Part shown: positions 1-12,428 of the stretch, piece after piece
Layout: every line of letters starts with the position of its first letter
How positions within the stretch are numbered: the stretch's first letter is position 1
Source of the DNA: Lingula anatina
Lineage: Eukaryota; Brachiopoda; Lingulata; Lingulida; Lingulidae
Assembly: GCF_001039355.2 (NCBI RefSeq)
Contig: NW_019775743.1
Coordinates: 22,353 to 86,352, forward strand
Direction of reading: 5' to 3'
Length of the DNA: 64,000 nucleotides
The notes under the pieces: model-generated
Databases searched by the model: none
Seen by the model: only the letters and a program-made list of their open reading frames with translations
What the model was told of the DNA's origin: nothing
Translations under genes and position numbers: made by a program

Positions 1-543
1 AATTCAGTCCATTAATCCAGTTAATATATGTGCTAACTACTATGTAATAATACAGTCTCATGGTTACGTCTTGCAATCTGTAAAGCCTACAGATTAATCA
101 AGATTTTAAAAATCTGTTAACTGATTTCTTATTGTTAAATTAGCAGCAAATAAACCAAATATTGGTATGAGAGTTCTTTGAGGAATATTTTATGTGCAAG
201 CATGTGGGCTAAAAATTCTGCAAACAGAACATCAGCACAAACACTATATTCAAACAGGAGGAATGACTCTTTAATAGCGTAACATTTTATCTGGAATTAT
301 TTAGTAAACAGGAATTCCAATTCTTCATCAGAGTTGGAAAGCTGCACCCATAAGAGAACAAATATATTATATGGGTTTAATATAACAATTCATAATAAAG
401 TTCCATTATAACTACCAACATCTATTCTGTTTTGTGCGAGACATATTCCCTCTCGAATTTTGCTGCATCTGTGGAATGATCATCAAGAATTTTTACGCTC
501 AAAAAATCTTTGGTCTCATAAATCTCTCTTAGTGACTAAAACA

Positions 544-777
544 TCAGTGTTTTAATCGGTTTTCCATTACTGAAGGACAGAGTTCTTTATGTGGTATATG
601 GACTGTGATCTCTGATGACTGGTTGTCTAATACTCCACTGGTGATATCCTTTTTTATTTTCATGGATTTAGCAGGTTCTAATCCTGTTTTATTGTCATAC
701 ACTGGGGTGGAGAAATTGGTTGCTTTGTTGTAGTCTTCCAAATTTTCCATTTTGTTGTACTTTGGTTCCATTGCATC
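544..777 (-). CDS. LDL-receptor-family cytoplasmic tail, terminal coding exon
   Basis: On the minus strand an acceptor (ctcatag) is followed by an open frame of 77 codons and a TAA. It starts D-A-M-E-P-K-Y and contains ATNFSTPVYDNKTG, close to the endocytic tail motif of LDLR/LRP proteins (NFxNPxY). The asparagine of NPxY is replaced: it reads S-T-P-V-Y. The rest is hydrophilic, as expected of a cytoplasmic tail that binds PTB-domain adaptors such as Dab or ARH. A transmembrane-coding exon lies upstream on the same strand at about 1.5-1.6 kb. Family assignment rests on the motif and that neighbour and is moderate. The exact receptor cannot be named. Whether the gene is alive is unclear, because the upstream LDLa exon carries a frameshift. 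Confidence 0.5.
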   Translation of the reverse strand, partial: DAMEPKYNKMENLEDYNKATNFSTPVYDNKTGLEPAKSMKIKKDITSGVLDNQSSEITVHIPHKELCPSVMENRLKH

Positions 778-1089
778 CTATGAGAAAAAAGATGAACACT
801 TTAGACCAATGAATAAAAAGAAAATTTAAAAGTTAATGAAGCATAAAATATTCACAGGCAATTTGTGAAAAAAGACAAAAGAACTAAACAAAACAAGCAA
901 AAAAAAATAATAATAATAATTAATTAATTAATTAATTAAAAAAAGATGAAGCTGTATACCTGCTTTTCTGATATATATGCAAAATACTGCATACTTCATA
1001 GTTCCGAATCTTCTGTCTTTTGTCTCAATCGAGTATTTAAATTAAACCCTCAAATCTTTTACTGATCACATTTCTATACAATATGTGAC

Positions 1090-1248
1090 TATATACCCCA
1101 TTCTGTGCCACAGAGATGTCATATACACATTCTGGCATGCTAATTGCCACAACATTGCCTCCATCCATGGAAAGCCATCGTTCCTGCAGGTGCCCCAGTC
1201 TGAACTCGCCCCCACCACTGGAATGCAGGACCTTGCTCATACTGAAAT
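1090..1248 (-). other. Possible decayed EGF-like exon or spliced segment
   Basis: A minus-strand acceptor (gatttcag) lies at 1249. One frame begins YEQGPAF, another contains GTCRNDGF and a third contains DGGNVV and CPE-like residues. The pieces resemble an EGF-like module (C-x-N/D-G-x) split by frameshifts. It lies between the transmembrane exon and the tail exon, where no EGF module is expected, so this may be a chance match. Confidence 0.15.
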
Positions 1249-1459
1249 CATAGCAACAACTATTTCAATATTCAGGGGAATCGTTTGATATCATTACCAA
1301 AAGATTAAGATCTGGACTTATAATAAATATCAAATGAATTACAAAAAAATTGCTGTAAAGATTATACCTGATGTGCCTTGAAGAAAAATCTGTTTGATAA
1401 TGAATACCTTATTTGCTAAGATGTATTTGATATCATCTAAGATGGCTTTCACAAATTTT

Positions 1460-1607
1460 TCTTAAAATTCTTTGCGAGAGCGAGAAGTAGAGAGAGGGAC
1501 AGAGAAAGAGAAATCTGACCCTCTTCTTTGCAGAAAAAGGAACACAACTTTTATGACCTCTAATAGGATGACCACAAGTATAATGGGGACCACAGTGGCA
1601 GCTGTTT
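1460..1607 (-). CDS. Transmembrane exon of LDL-receptor-family gene (boundaries approximate)
   Basis: Minus-strand translation from an acceptor-like ...atttcag (exon start about 1607) gives TAATVVPIILVVILL, a hydrophobic membrane segment. It is followed by a mixed stretch and the basic stop-transfer residues LQRRG. This is the layout expected just before the cytoplasmic tail exon at 544-777. No clean phase-0 donor matching the tail exon is visible, and the frame runs on to a stop at about 1464, so the 3' boundary is uncertain or the exon is damaged. The call rests on hydrophobicity and position only. Confidence 0.35.
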
Positions 1608-1739
1608 CTGAAATAGCACATTTGCTGGGAATGTTTCAACTCAGAAAGGGAAATAATTCATCGAGGAAGTAAAATCAAAATTCTGAATCACAAAATGAAT
1701 ACATTTTATCCAAAACTGAATACTTTTACATGTGGCTAA

Positions 1740-2170
1740 ATAGTAATTTCTAGTCATTTTATAAAAAAAAAAAAAAAAAAAAAGAAAAAAAAGGAAAGAC
1801 ATGAGCACATATATACAAATATAAGTCTGTCCAGTAAATATATCTGGAATAAAATGCCTAGCATATAAGACATATTTTAAATTAGATATATATAAATCAA
1901 TTAGTTATATCAAACATGAATATGCAGTCCCTGACTTTTTTTCTAGCCATAAACATTTTATTTGTATTATTATCATTATATATTTATAAAAATTTAAGTT
2001 CTTTTTTATTCATTTGGGACAAATTCCTATTTATCTTACGTATATTATGCTTATGAAACATAATGAGAGAAATAAATAATAACTGAAAATTACCTTGTCC
2101 AAAAATTAATATTAAGGGCAAAATAAATGAAAAGATGAAACTACTTTGCCAAACATCATGTATTGTACAC
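1740..2170 (-). pseudogene. Duplicated LDL-receptor segment with its YWTD exon deleted
   Basis: Flanking sequence here matches 57010-57620 in order: aggaaag.catgagcata..., then agtctgtccagtaaatatat, then the intron with agtta.tatcaaacatg and attaatattaagggca. The right-hand copy contains an intact 168-bp YWTD exon (57150-57317). Here only about 20 bp of that exon, including its acceptor, survive at 1825-1844. The rest of the exon and part of the neighbouring intron are gone. This is a deletion relative to the right copy, so this locus cannot encode that repeat. Confidence 0.6.
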
Positions 2171-5100
2171 ATGGATAAGACATAGTGCTGCTCTTGGTGC
2201 TGTCTTTCACTGCCTGCTTCTTCATGGTAAGGGTACTCTGGAAAAGGAACAATATTACTGAAAAAACTGAAAATTACATTGGAAAGACTGGCAAATCCCA
2301 GGACTTAAAATAGTTAAATGTTAATAATTTTGTCAAATCTTGTCCAATATTTCTGAAATTTGTACAAATGATGCTTAACAACAATGAAAATCTGTGATAA
2401 GCTGATCAGTTGACTGTGCCTAATGAAAAGTGTCTTTTTGTGACTATATATTTGGGAAAACTGAAACCTACATTGAAAAGACTGGCAAATTCCATGGCTT
2501 ATAATAGTTAAATGTTAATAATTTTGTCAAATCTTGTCCAATATTTCTGAAATTTGTACAAATGATGCTTAACAACAATAAAAATCTGTGATAAGCTGAT
2601 CAGTTGTCTGTGTCTAATAAAAAGTGTTTTTTGGGACAACATATTTGGGAAAACTGAAATTTACATTGAAAAGACTGGCAAATCCCAGGACTTAAAATAG
2701 TTAAACGTTAATAATTTAGTCAAATCTTGTCCAATATTTCTGAAATTGGTACAAATGATGCTTAACAACAATAAAAATTTGTGATAAGCTGATCAGTTGT
2801 CTGTGTCTAATGAAAAGTGTTTTTTGAGACAACATATTTGGGGAAACTGAAATTTACATTGAAAAGACTGGCAAATCCCAGGACTTAAAATAGTTAAACA
2901 TTAATAATTTCGTCAAATCTTGTCCAATATTTCTGAAATTTGTACAAATGATGCTTAACAACAATAGAAATCTATGATAAGTTGTTCAGTTGACTGTGTC
3001 CAATGAAAAGTATCTTCTTCCGACAATATCTTTGAAAAAACAAAAAATTACACTGAAAACAATGGCAAATTCCATGGCTTAAAATAGTTAAATGTTAATA
3101 ATTTTGCAATGTCATTATAATATAAAATAGAAAATGTGATGATTTGAGGTCGTTTGTGTAAGAGGTTGCAAATTACCTATAACTGTTATCTGGAAAACGA
3201 TATATACCCATACAAGACTTCTCCTTACCACCAATGCTGGATGCAGATTACTTCTTATAATGGGTTTCTGGAAGGGGTTGTTGTTATCAGAATATTTGAC
3301 AATGTCCTAAATCTTGCCACATGTCATGTATTGTACACATGGATAAGACATAGTGCTGCTCTTGATGCTGTCTTTCACTGCCTGCTTCTTCATGGTAAGG
3401 TTACTCTGGAAAAAGAACAATATAACTGAAAAAACTGAAAATTACATTGAAAAGACTGGCAAATCCCAGGACTTCAAATAGTTAAACATTAATAATTTCG
3501 TCAAATCTTGTCCAATATTTCTGAATTTTGTACAAATGATGCTTAACAACAATAAAAATCTGTGATAGGTTGATCAGTTGACTGTGTCTAATGAAAAGTG
3601 TTTTTTTTTTTGGGGACAACATATTTGGGAAAACTGAAATTTACATTGAAAAGACTGGCAAATCCCAGGACTTAAAATAGTTAAACGTTAATAATTTAGT
3701 CAAATCTTGTCTAATATTTCTGAAATTTGTACAAATGATGCTTAACAGCAATGAAAATCTGTGATAAGCTGATCAGTTGTCTGTATCTTATGAAAAGTGT
3801 TTTTGGGACAACATATTTGGGAAAACTGAAATTTACATTGAAAAGACTGGCAAATCCCAGGACTTAAAATAGTTAAACATTATTAATTTTGTCAAATCTA
3901 GTCCAATATTTCTGAAATTTGTACAAATGATGATTAACAACAATAAAAATCTGTGATAAGCTGATCACTTGACTGTGTCTAATAAAAAGTATCTTCTTTG
4001 GACAATATCTTTGAAAAAACTGAAATTTACACTGAAAACACTGGCAAATTCCATGGCTTAAAATAGTTAAATGTTAATAATTTTGTCAAATCTAGTCCAA
4101 AATTTCTGAAATTTGTACAAATGATGCTTAAAAGCAAAGAAAATCTGTGATAAGGTGATCAGTAGTCTCTCTTTTTTTTAAGTGTCAAGTTTATCGGAAA
4201 CTGATAATCAGAATAGTGAGAATTAACCAAAACAAATATTGCAATAATGCACTGTACTATTTACTTTGAAAGAAAACAGCAATTGTGACGATTTAAGGTT
4301 GTTTGTGTAGGAGGTTGCAAATTACCTATAATTGTTATCTGGAAAACAATATATTCCCATACAAGACTTCTCCTTACTATCAATGCCAGATGCAGATTAC
4401 TCCTTACAATGGGTTTCCTAAATGGGTTGTTGTTATCACAATATTTGACAATGTCCTAAATCTTAACAGACATCATGTATTGTACACATGGATAAGACAT
4501 AGTGCTGCTCTTGGTGCTGTCTTTCACTGCCTGCTTCTTCATGGTAAGGATACTCTGGAAAAGGAACGATATTACTGAAAAAACTCAAAATTACATTGGA
4601 AAGACTGGCAAATCCCATGACTTAAAATAGTTAAATGTTAATAATTTTGTCAAATCTTGTCCAATATTTCTGAAATTTGTACAAATGATGCTTAACAACA
4701 ATGAAAATCTGTGATAAGCTGATCAGTTGACTGTGCCTAATGAAAAGTGTCTTTTTGTGACTATATATTTGGGAAAACTGAAATTTATATTGAAAAGACT
4801 GGCAAATCCAAGGACTTAAAATAGTGAAACGTTAATAATTTTGTAAAATCTTGTCCAATGTTTCTGAAATCTGTACAAATGATGCTTAACAACAATAAAA
4901 ATCTGTGATAAGCTGATCAGTTGTATTTGTCTTTTTTTAAGTGTCAAGTTTATGGGAAATTGATAATCAGAAGTGTGAGAATTACGTAACCAAAACAAAT
5001 ATTTCAATATTGCAGTGTATTATTTACTCTCAAAGAAAACAGCAAATGTGATTATGATTTGAGCTTGTTTGTGTAGAAGGTTGCAAATTACCTATAACTG

Positions 5101-7180
5101 TCATCTGTAAAACAATATATTCCCAAACAAGACTTCTCCTTACTATCAATGCCTGATGCAGATTACTCCTTACAATGGGTTTCTGGAATGGGTTGTTGTT
5201 ATCAAAATATTTGACAATGTCCTAAATCTTGCCACATATCATGTATTGTACACATGGATAAGACATAGTGCTGCTCTTGGTGCTGTATTTCACTGCCTGC
5301 TTCTTCATGGTAAGGGTACTCTGGAAAAAGAACAATATAACTGAAAAAACTGAAAAATTATATTGAAAAGACTGGCAAATACCAGGACTTAAAATAGTTA
5401 AACGTTAATAATTTTGTCAAATCTTGTCCAATATTTCTGAATTTTGTACAAATGATGCTTAACAATAATAAAAATCTGTGATAGGCTGATCAGTTGACTG
5501 TGTCTAATGAAAAGTGTTTTTTGGGACAAAATATTTGGGAAAACTGAAATTTACATTGAAAAGACTGGCAAATCCCAGGACTTAAAATAGTTAAACGTTA
5601 ATAATTTAGTCAAATCTTGTCCAATATTTCTGAATTTTGTACAAATGATGCTTAACAATAATAAAAATCTGTGATAGGCTGATCAGTTGACTGTGTCTAA
5701 TGAAAAGTGTTTTTTGGGACAAAATATTTGGGAAAACTGAAATTTACATTGAAAAGACTGGCAAATCCCAGGACTTAAAATAGTTAAGCGTTAATAATTT
5801 CGTCAATCTTGTCCAATATTTCTGAAATTTGTACATATGATGCTTAACAACAATAGAAATCTATGATAAGCTGTTCAGTTGACTGTGTCCAATGAAAAGT
5901 ATCTTTTTCCGACAATATCTTTGAGAAATCTTAAAATTACACCAAAAACACTGGCAAATTCCATGACTTAAATTAGTTAAATGTTAATAATTTTGACAAA
6001 TCTTGTCCAATGTTTCTGAAATCTGTACAAATTATGCTTAACAACAATAAAAATCTGTGATAAGCTGATCAGTTGTATTTGTCTTTTTTTAAGTGTCAAG
6101 TTTATGGGAAATTGATAATCAGAAGTGTGAGAATTACGTAACCAAAACAAATATTTCAATATTGCAGTGTATTATTTACTCTCAAAGAAAACAGCAAATG
6201 TGATGATTTGAGTTTGTTTGTGTAGAAGGTTGCAAATTACCTATAACTGTCATCTGTAAAACAATATATTCCCAAACAAGACTTCTCCTTACTATCAATG
6301 CCTGATGCAGATTACTCCTTACAAAGGGTTTCTGGAATGGGTTGTTGTTATCAAAATATTTGACAATGTCCTAAATCTTGCCACATATCATGTATTGTAC
6401 ACCTGGATAAGACATAGTGCTACTCTTGGTGCTGTCTTTCACTGCCTGCTTCTTCATGGTAAGGGTACTCTGGAAAAAGAACAATATAACTGAAAAAACT
6501 GAAAAATTATATTGAAAAGACTGGCAAATACCAGGACTTAAAATAGTTAAACGTTAATAATTTTGTCAAATCTTGTCCAGTGTTTCTGAAATTTGTACAA
6601 ATGAAATTTAACAACAATAAAAATCTGTGATATGCTGATCAAATGACTGTGTCCAATGAAAAGTATCTTCTTCCGACAATATCTTTGAAAAAATTAAAAA
6701 TTACACTGAAAACACTGGCAAATTCCATGGCTCAAAATATTTAAATGTTAATAATTTTGCAATGTGATTATAAAATAAAATAGCAAATGTGATGATTTGA
6801 GGTCGTTTGTGTAAGAGGTTGCAAATTACCTATAACTGTTATCTGGAAAACAATATACAATATATACCCATACAAGACTTCTCCTTACTATCAATGCCAG
6901 ATGCAGATTACCTCTTATAATGGGTTTCTGGAAGAGGTTGTTGTTATCAGAATATTTGACAATGTCCTAAATCTTGCCACATGTCATGTATTGTACGCAT
7001 GGATAAGACATAGTGTTGCTCTTGGTGCTGTCTTTCACTGCCTGCTTCTTCATGGTAAGGGTACTCTGGAAAAAGAACAATGCAACTGAAAAAACTGAAA
7101 ATTACATTGAAAAGACTGGCAAATCCCAGGAATTAAAATAGTTTAACATTAATAATTTTGTCAAATCTAGTCCATTATAT
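2170..7180. repeat. Composite tandem array of A (about 190-200 bp) and B (about 270-330 bp) units
   Basis: A units contain aagactggcaaatcccagga, atttctgaaatttgtacaaa and gtgataagctgatcagttg. They recur with spacings of 188-201 bp (starts near 2259, 2460, 2648, 2847, 3047 and onward). Between runs of one to five A units sit B units (near 2170, 3130-3430, 4280-4580, 5060-5345, 6210-6490, 6800-7090). B units contain gttgcaaattacctataact, attgtacacatggataagac and a donor-like catggtaaggg. Several B units keep the same plus-strand frame open for 62-91 codons, while others carry stops. The same A/B family recurs at 58.87-60.45 and 62.9-63.42 kb. Confidence 0.9.
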
Positions 7181-7454
7181 CCCTGTCTTTTATCATAACA
7201 CATAGAACAAAGAGTAAACTTTTTCGCCTTTCTGAAAAATCAGTAAAATACTAGTAGTCTGATTTGTAATTACAAGTTGAACCACAAAAAAAAAAAAAAA
7301 AAAAAAAAAAATGCTATTTTAAAATGAGGAGCAAAGTAAAATAGGTTGTTTTTTATGGACCACCCTGGAAACATAATATATTACCCTGTATACATTATAT
7401 ATTGACTTTATTGCCCTTCCCCTCTGAAAGTGTGACACCATGTTCTGTACTTAC

Positions 7455-7609
7455 TCCAATAGTGTGAGGTTGGTCTACTCCTCCAGGACAGTCCCTGTCC
7501 TCATCACAGTACCAGTTAGCAGGGAGACAGCCACCAGAGGAGCAGCGGAAATCTCCTCTCAAGTTGCTAGCGGACAGCCATTTTCATCAGTTTCATTACA
7601 TACTTGAGC
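7455..7609 (-). pseudogene. LDL-receptor class A (LDLa) exon with a frameshift
   Basis: Minus strand: acceptor tttgtcacacag, 155 bp, donor gtaagt. The first part reads [15 protein letters not shown] in one frame. The second part, one base out, reads [16 protein letters not shown] and then [19 protein letters not shown]. Together this is a cysteine-rich LDLa module with the acidic D-x-D-x-D-C calcium-site region. The frame changes at about 7545 (CTAGCAACTTGAGAGG), where one base appears missing, giving a TGA. Good splice sites plus a broken frame fit a recent pseudogene or a base error in the assembly. It lies on the same strand as the transmembrane and tail exons at 0.5-1.6 kb. Confidence 0.65.
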
Positions 7610-7838
7610 CTGTGTGACAAAGTAGAAGTTTGCACATGTGAAAGAGGAGGACAAGTTGGGAATGCTGGAACTGACAACAGGTGACTATATACAACTTTTC
7701 AACAGCAGTATATGAATCAGCTTTGCAACATTTTTTGAAATGGAATAATATCTGTACTTTTATAGCTGGAACATAATTTTATATCATGTTTTGTAACAAA
7801 AAAAGTTGGTATTTTCTAGTAAAATGCACCCATAACTT
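7610..7838. repeat. Segment duplicated at the right end of the window
   Basis: From 7651 (gacaagttgggaatgctgga) to about 7835 the sequence matches 63508-63692 with scattered substitutions. It is intronic sequence of the LDL-receptor block and contains no recognisable gene. The match stops where the 62-bp minisatellite begins. Confidence 0.75.
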
Positions 7839-8020
7839 GTGTTCCATTGTGGCAGTATAGTCCTGTGCCTCCTAGTACAGTGTAGTAGTCTGGGGTCATT
7901 GTGTTCCATTGTGGCAGTATAGTCCTGTGCCTCCTAGTACAGTGTAGTAGTCTGGGGTCATTGTGTTCCATTGTGGCAGTATAGTCCTGTGTCTCCTAGT
8001 ACAGTGTAGTGTGGAGTCAG
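7839..8020. repeat. 62-bp minisatellite, three copies
   Basis: Direct repeats of gtgttccattgtggcagtat...ggggtcatt start at 7839, 7901 and 7963 (exact 62-bp spacing). The third is truncated and differs (gtctcc, gtggagtc). A further partial copy follows the N at 8642. Confidence 0.9.
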
Positions 8021-9357
8021 ATAATGGTCTGGAAAAGACAAAAAAGTCAGTGATCCAGAATATTAGAGTAATAAAATTTCAGCAGGTTTATTACATCAAA
8101 TAAACCCCAAAGAAATATTTAAAAAAACTTACAAACTAAAGTGTTTTGTGAGTCAAGGCTGAAGCATACACTGTACCAGTACTGATAATAAAGAGGCGGG
8201 TTTATAGTGCTTTCTGAAACTCAGGATGGTATTGCTAGTACACGTAAGTATGTGTTATTCATAATTCAGTGCATATATTAGTATTTCGACAGATGACTCT
8301 AGAGGAACAAGAAGGCCTATACTTATAAATTATAATAGAAGAAACAATGTCAGTTCTCCTGTTAATTATCTCACCTTCATTAGCCATTGGGTAATTGCAG
8401 ATGAAAAGGGAATGACAGAACTTGAAGTAGATGACAGCGTGCAATCTTGCCATTTCTCCACAGCACTTTTAATCTGCAGCATCAACGTTCTGTGCACATT
8501 GTAAAATCTTCACCAGCACATTGCATCGTGATGTGACAGAGAACAACTAACACAGTCCATACCACAATGGCACGTGTCCTTCACTTCAGATGTCTCATCC
8601 TAGCTCGCCGATAAAGTTTGCCAACAGAACTCTATAACAAANGTCTCCTAGTACAGTGTAGTAGTCTGGAGTCATTGTGTTCCATTGTGGCAGTATAGTC
8701 ATGTGTCTCCTAGTACAGTGTAGTGTGGAGTCAGATAATGGTCTGGAAAAGACAAAAAAGTCAGTGATCCAGAATATTAGAGTAATAAAATTTCAGCAGG
8801 TTTATTACATCAAATAAACCCCAAAGAAATATTTAAAAAAACTTACAAACTAAAGTGTTTTGTGAGTCAAGGCTGAAGCATACACTGTACCAGTACTGAT
8901 AATAAAGAGGCGGGTTTATAGTGCTTTCTGAAACTCAGGATGGTATTGCTAGTACACGTAAGTATGTGTTATTCATAATTCAGTGCATATATTAGTATTT
9001 CGACAGATGACTCTAGAGGAACAAGAAGGCCTATACTTATAAATTATAATAGAAGAAACAATGTCAGTTCTCCTGTTAATTATCTCACCTTCATTAGCCA
9101 TTGGGTAATTGCAGATGAAAAGGGAATGACAGAACTTGAAGTAGATGACAGCGTGCAATCTTGCCATTTCTCCACAGCACTTTTAATCTGCAGCATCAAC
9201 GTTCTGTAGCACATTGTAAAATCTTCACCAGCACATTGCATCGTGATGTGAACAGAGAACAACTAACACAGTCCATACCACAATGGCACGTGTCCTTCAC
9301 TTCAGATGTCTCATCCTAGCTCGCCGATAAAGTTTGCCAACAGAATCTATAACAAAG
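8002..9357. repeat. Near-identical 714-bp tandem duplication
   Basis: 8002-8640 is repeated at 8716-9357 with only a few single-base differences (for example ttctgtgcacatt against ttctgtagcacatt, and gtgatgtgacagag against gtgatgtgaacagag). The junction contains an N at 8642, so an unmerged assembly overlap is as likely as a real duplication. On the minus strand each copy has an exon-like piece ending CAATGGCTAATGAAG|gtgaga. In the distal copy one frame is open at 9080-9262 and contains KSAVEKWQDCTLSS. No family was recognised. Confidence 0.85.
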
Positions 9358-9794
9358 CCATCTAAGAATAGTGTCTTGATGGAAGGTGACACTCAGTGTT
9401 CAGAACGTTTGATGAAAATTCCGGCTTTTCAGCGTCACCCTTTGCCTAGTCTACACCATATAAAAATTGTTCAGTATAGATGGCGCTATGCAAGAGGTGA
9501 GACTTAGGATTTGTAAAGGACTGCGGCCAGTATCAGCAACAGGTTCACTGCCTGCTTTCTAAGAAACTCGTGCGAGGAGGGAGAGAGTTCTGGAACCGCA
9601 ATAGATATGACCAGGGACCAGGCACTGTGACATATATTGCGATATTTAGTAGAAAGACTCAAGGACGAGAGCTTCAACGAAGTGTCAATCTGATTGGTTT
9701 AAAGTTAAGGAAATAATACAGGAACCGTCCAATGAAATTCTTTTATACAATAATTATTCCTGTTTATTGTTTTAGTAAACAAAGCAAAGAGACA
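9358..9794 (+). promoter_or_regulatory. Presumed promoter and 5' UTR of the exon-array gene
   Basis: This is the interval between the duplicated block and the first ATG at 9795. It includes accatataaaaattg at about 9455, TATA-like, but no start site can be proved. No ORF of note is present. Confidence 0.3.
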
Positions 9795-12391
9795 ATGTCT
9801 ACACAGTCGCTGGTAAGTTTTATTTTTTATTCAAAACTGAAATTCTGTAGCAAGTTCAATGTAAGCCCACAAAGCGCCTTTTTACCTGTTCATGATTTTT
9901 TATGTGGTTAATTTTTATTCTTAAAAAATTCATGTCACACGTTTTGCTGATTATTCTGATACTGGTACAAATGCATACATCATAAACTACCAAATAATGA
10001 TACAGAACTCCATGATTTGTATCTTGTTTAACATGATTTCATTTATTTATTGTACATATTGCAGATGACAGCTGATATAGGAATTGAAATTAATAAAGAA
10101 GAACAGTGTGCTCGTAAGTTGTGTGTTTGTATAATCAGACTGTACATGTATGTGTTTTATTATACAGTATGGGCCTAAAACTACTCTTGCAATTATTTTG
10201 TTGTTACTAAAAAAAAAAAAAAACATTTTATTTGCTCATAATATGAAAATAAGATAGATATATATCTTTCTTTATTCACATTAATTGAAGGGATAATAAT
10301 TAACTCTTTGTATGAGATCTATATTTTACAATAAAAACATTGTGAACAACTCATATAATATAATATAATATAATATAATATAATATAATATAATATAATA
10401 TAATATAATATAATATAATATAATCTGTTTTACCTCAAAAACAGACGTTATAGCTATTATTCTGATATCTGAGCTTGTCAGCGGACCAAGTGAACTCCAT
10501 AGATGGCTATACTCTATAATATGAGATTATAACAAAAAAAAAAAAACTTTTTAGGTAAAAAAAAAAAAAAAGGGACTAACTTTGAATGTAAAAATGGATN
10601 CAGGGCAGAGTATCTCCTGCTCAAGGGCTCAAATATGGTATGGAAATTCATTAAGCCACAAAATGTAAGTATGAAACTTTTTTTTTTACAAAAATAATGA
10701 TCTGAGGTAAAAATGATAATCTTTCAAATTGAAAAGAAAATTTAAAGTCCAATAAGTTTAAGTGTTTATTTATTCATACCTTCATTCATTTCTTCTGGTG
10801 TATTTGATTTATCATTTATTGTATATATATATATTAACATTTTACTTTTCATTTTAGACATTAACATATCATCAAGTAATTTATTTGTTTGTTTGTTTGA
10901 GTGTTTGTTTGTTTGTTTGTTCATTCGTTCATTTATTCATTCATTCATTCATTCATTCATTCAGCCTTATCACCTTGGGTGTGGCTGGACATGGGAGCCT
11001 GAACCCTTTAGGAACAGGCGCCTCCAGGTGACCACTAAGGACAGCATGGAAGTGACCTGTGCTTGGGGAGAACTGGACATGGAAATTAAAGGTGCTTGAA
11101 CTCATAATTTTCGTATCCTTTTAAATCTGTCATGTACAACATTTGGAAATCTCACTATCCTATAAAAAAACTGTAGAAAAATGATGAAATTGTCCTTTAA
11201 TATTGTCAAATACATTTAAGACTTTATTTTAGTGTATAACATAACTTGTGAATAATAAATAAATGTGCCATCTTATTCCAGAGTGGGACTACATGTACAA
11301 GCCTGAAGTCCACACAAGTGGTAAGTCCACACCATTGCTCTATTCAATCAACTTGATGCATTTTTATCTTTTAGGAAGGATTCATGAAATAAAATTACAA
11401 CAACACCCTGACTCTCAGGGTGCAAGTCTGGGCCCTCAGGGGCTGTTGACAATGAATTCAGAGACCTAGCTAATGTGCACTAACTCCATGGAAACTATCA
11501 CTGAATACAATCAGATTAACAGACTAACACACTTCTTTTTGTCTCCAACATACTCCAACATACATAAATGGTATTCCTTAAAATTCAATTCTGTTCTTTC
11601 AAGTGATACTAAAGAAGAGAATAATGTAGCAATTGTTAAAACCCTAAGCATTGAGGAACTAGGAAAGGGTGGAATCTTAGTAAAAGAAGATAATTTATTT
11701 ATTTTTAAGTCAATTAAATCTTTGAATGTGTCTTCATCAAAGTGTAATGGGCCTCAGAATCCTTTTTGAACATGGGCAGATATGGAATGTTAAGTTTGTA
11801 TTTTTGAATATTAAAATATTATTAAAATATCATTTTTTCTTTAGCTGATATCAAAGACACAAAGAGTGTGTCAGATGCTGAGGGCAGTGAGGAGAGAGGT
11901 AAGACAGTAAGATCAATTTAACAGGTGTTCATTTAACACTCTGAAAAAATTTACACACACGCAAACAGGCTCTCAGACACAAACAGGGGCAAATTGAGGC
12001 CATCTTCTGGGTCTTCTGGAAGATGGTTAGAAGTAAACATTGATGGGGATTTCATTTTTTGTCAGAAGACAGTCCACAGTGGAGAATGGATCAGCAAACA
12101 TAATTTGCAGGACTGTCATAAAATCTCTCTAGATCCGCCCCTTACAAACATTGTGTTTTTATTCCCTGTTCAGTGATCTAAATCTTTGAATACATATTTG
12201 ATTATGGTATTGAATCCTTGTTGTGCATGGGCATGGGATGTTTAATTTGTGTTCCATTTTTTCCTTCAGTTGATGTCAAAGACACAACAAATACTGAAAC
12301 AGAGCTTGTGAAGGAGAGAGGTGAGACAGCAGGGTCAATAGAATAGGGATCTATTTATTACATTGATGATTTGTAATAGTGCATGTACATG

Positions 12392-12428
<37 letters not shown>

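Noticed and set aside
3154-3429. Open frames of 62-108 codons in the array (also 4303, 5156, 6305, 6901, 60185) as protein genes
   Set aside because: They are copies of one repeat unit. Several copies have stops or indels and no flanking gene structure is convincing.
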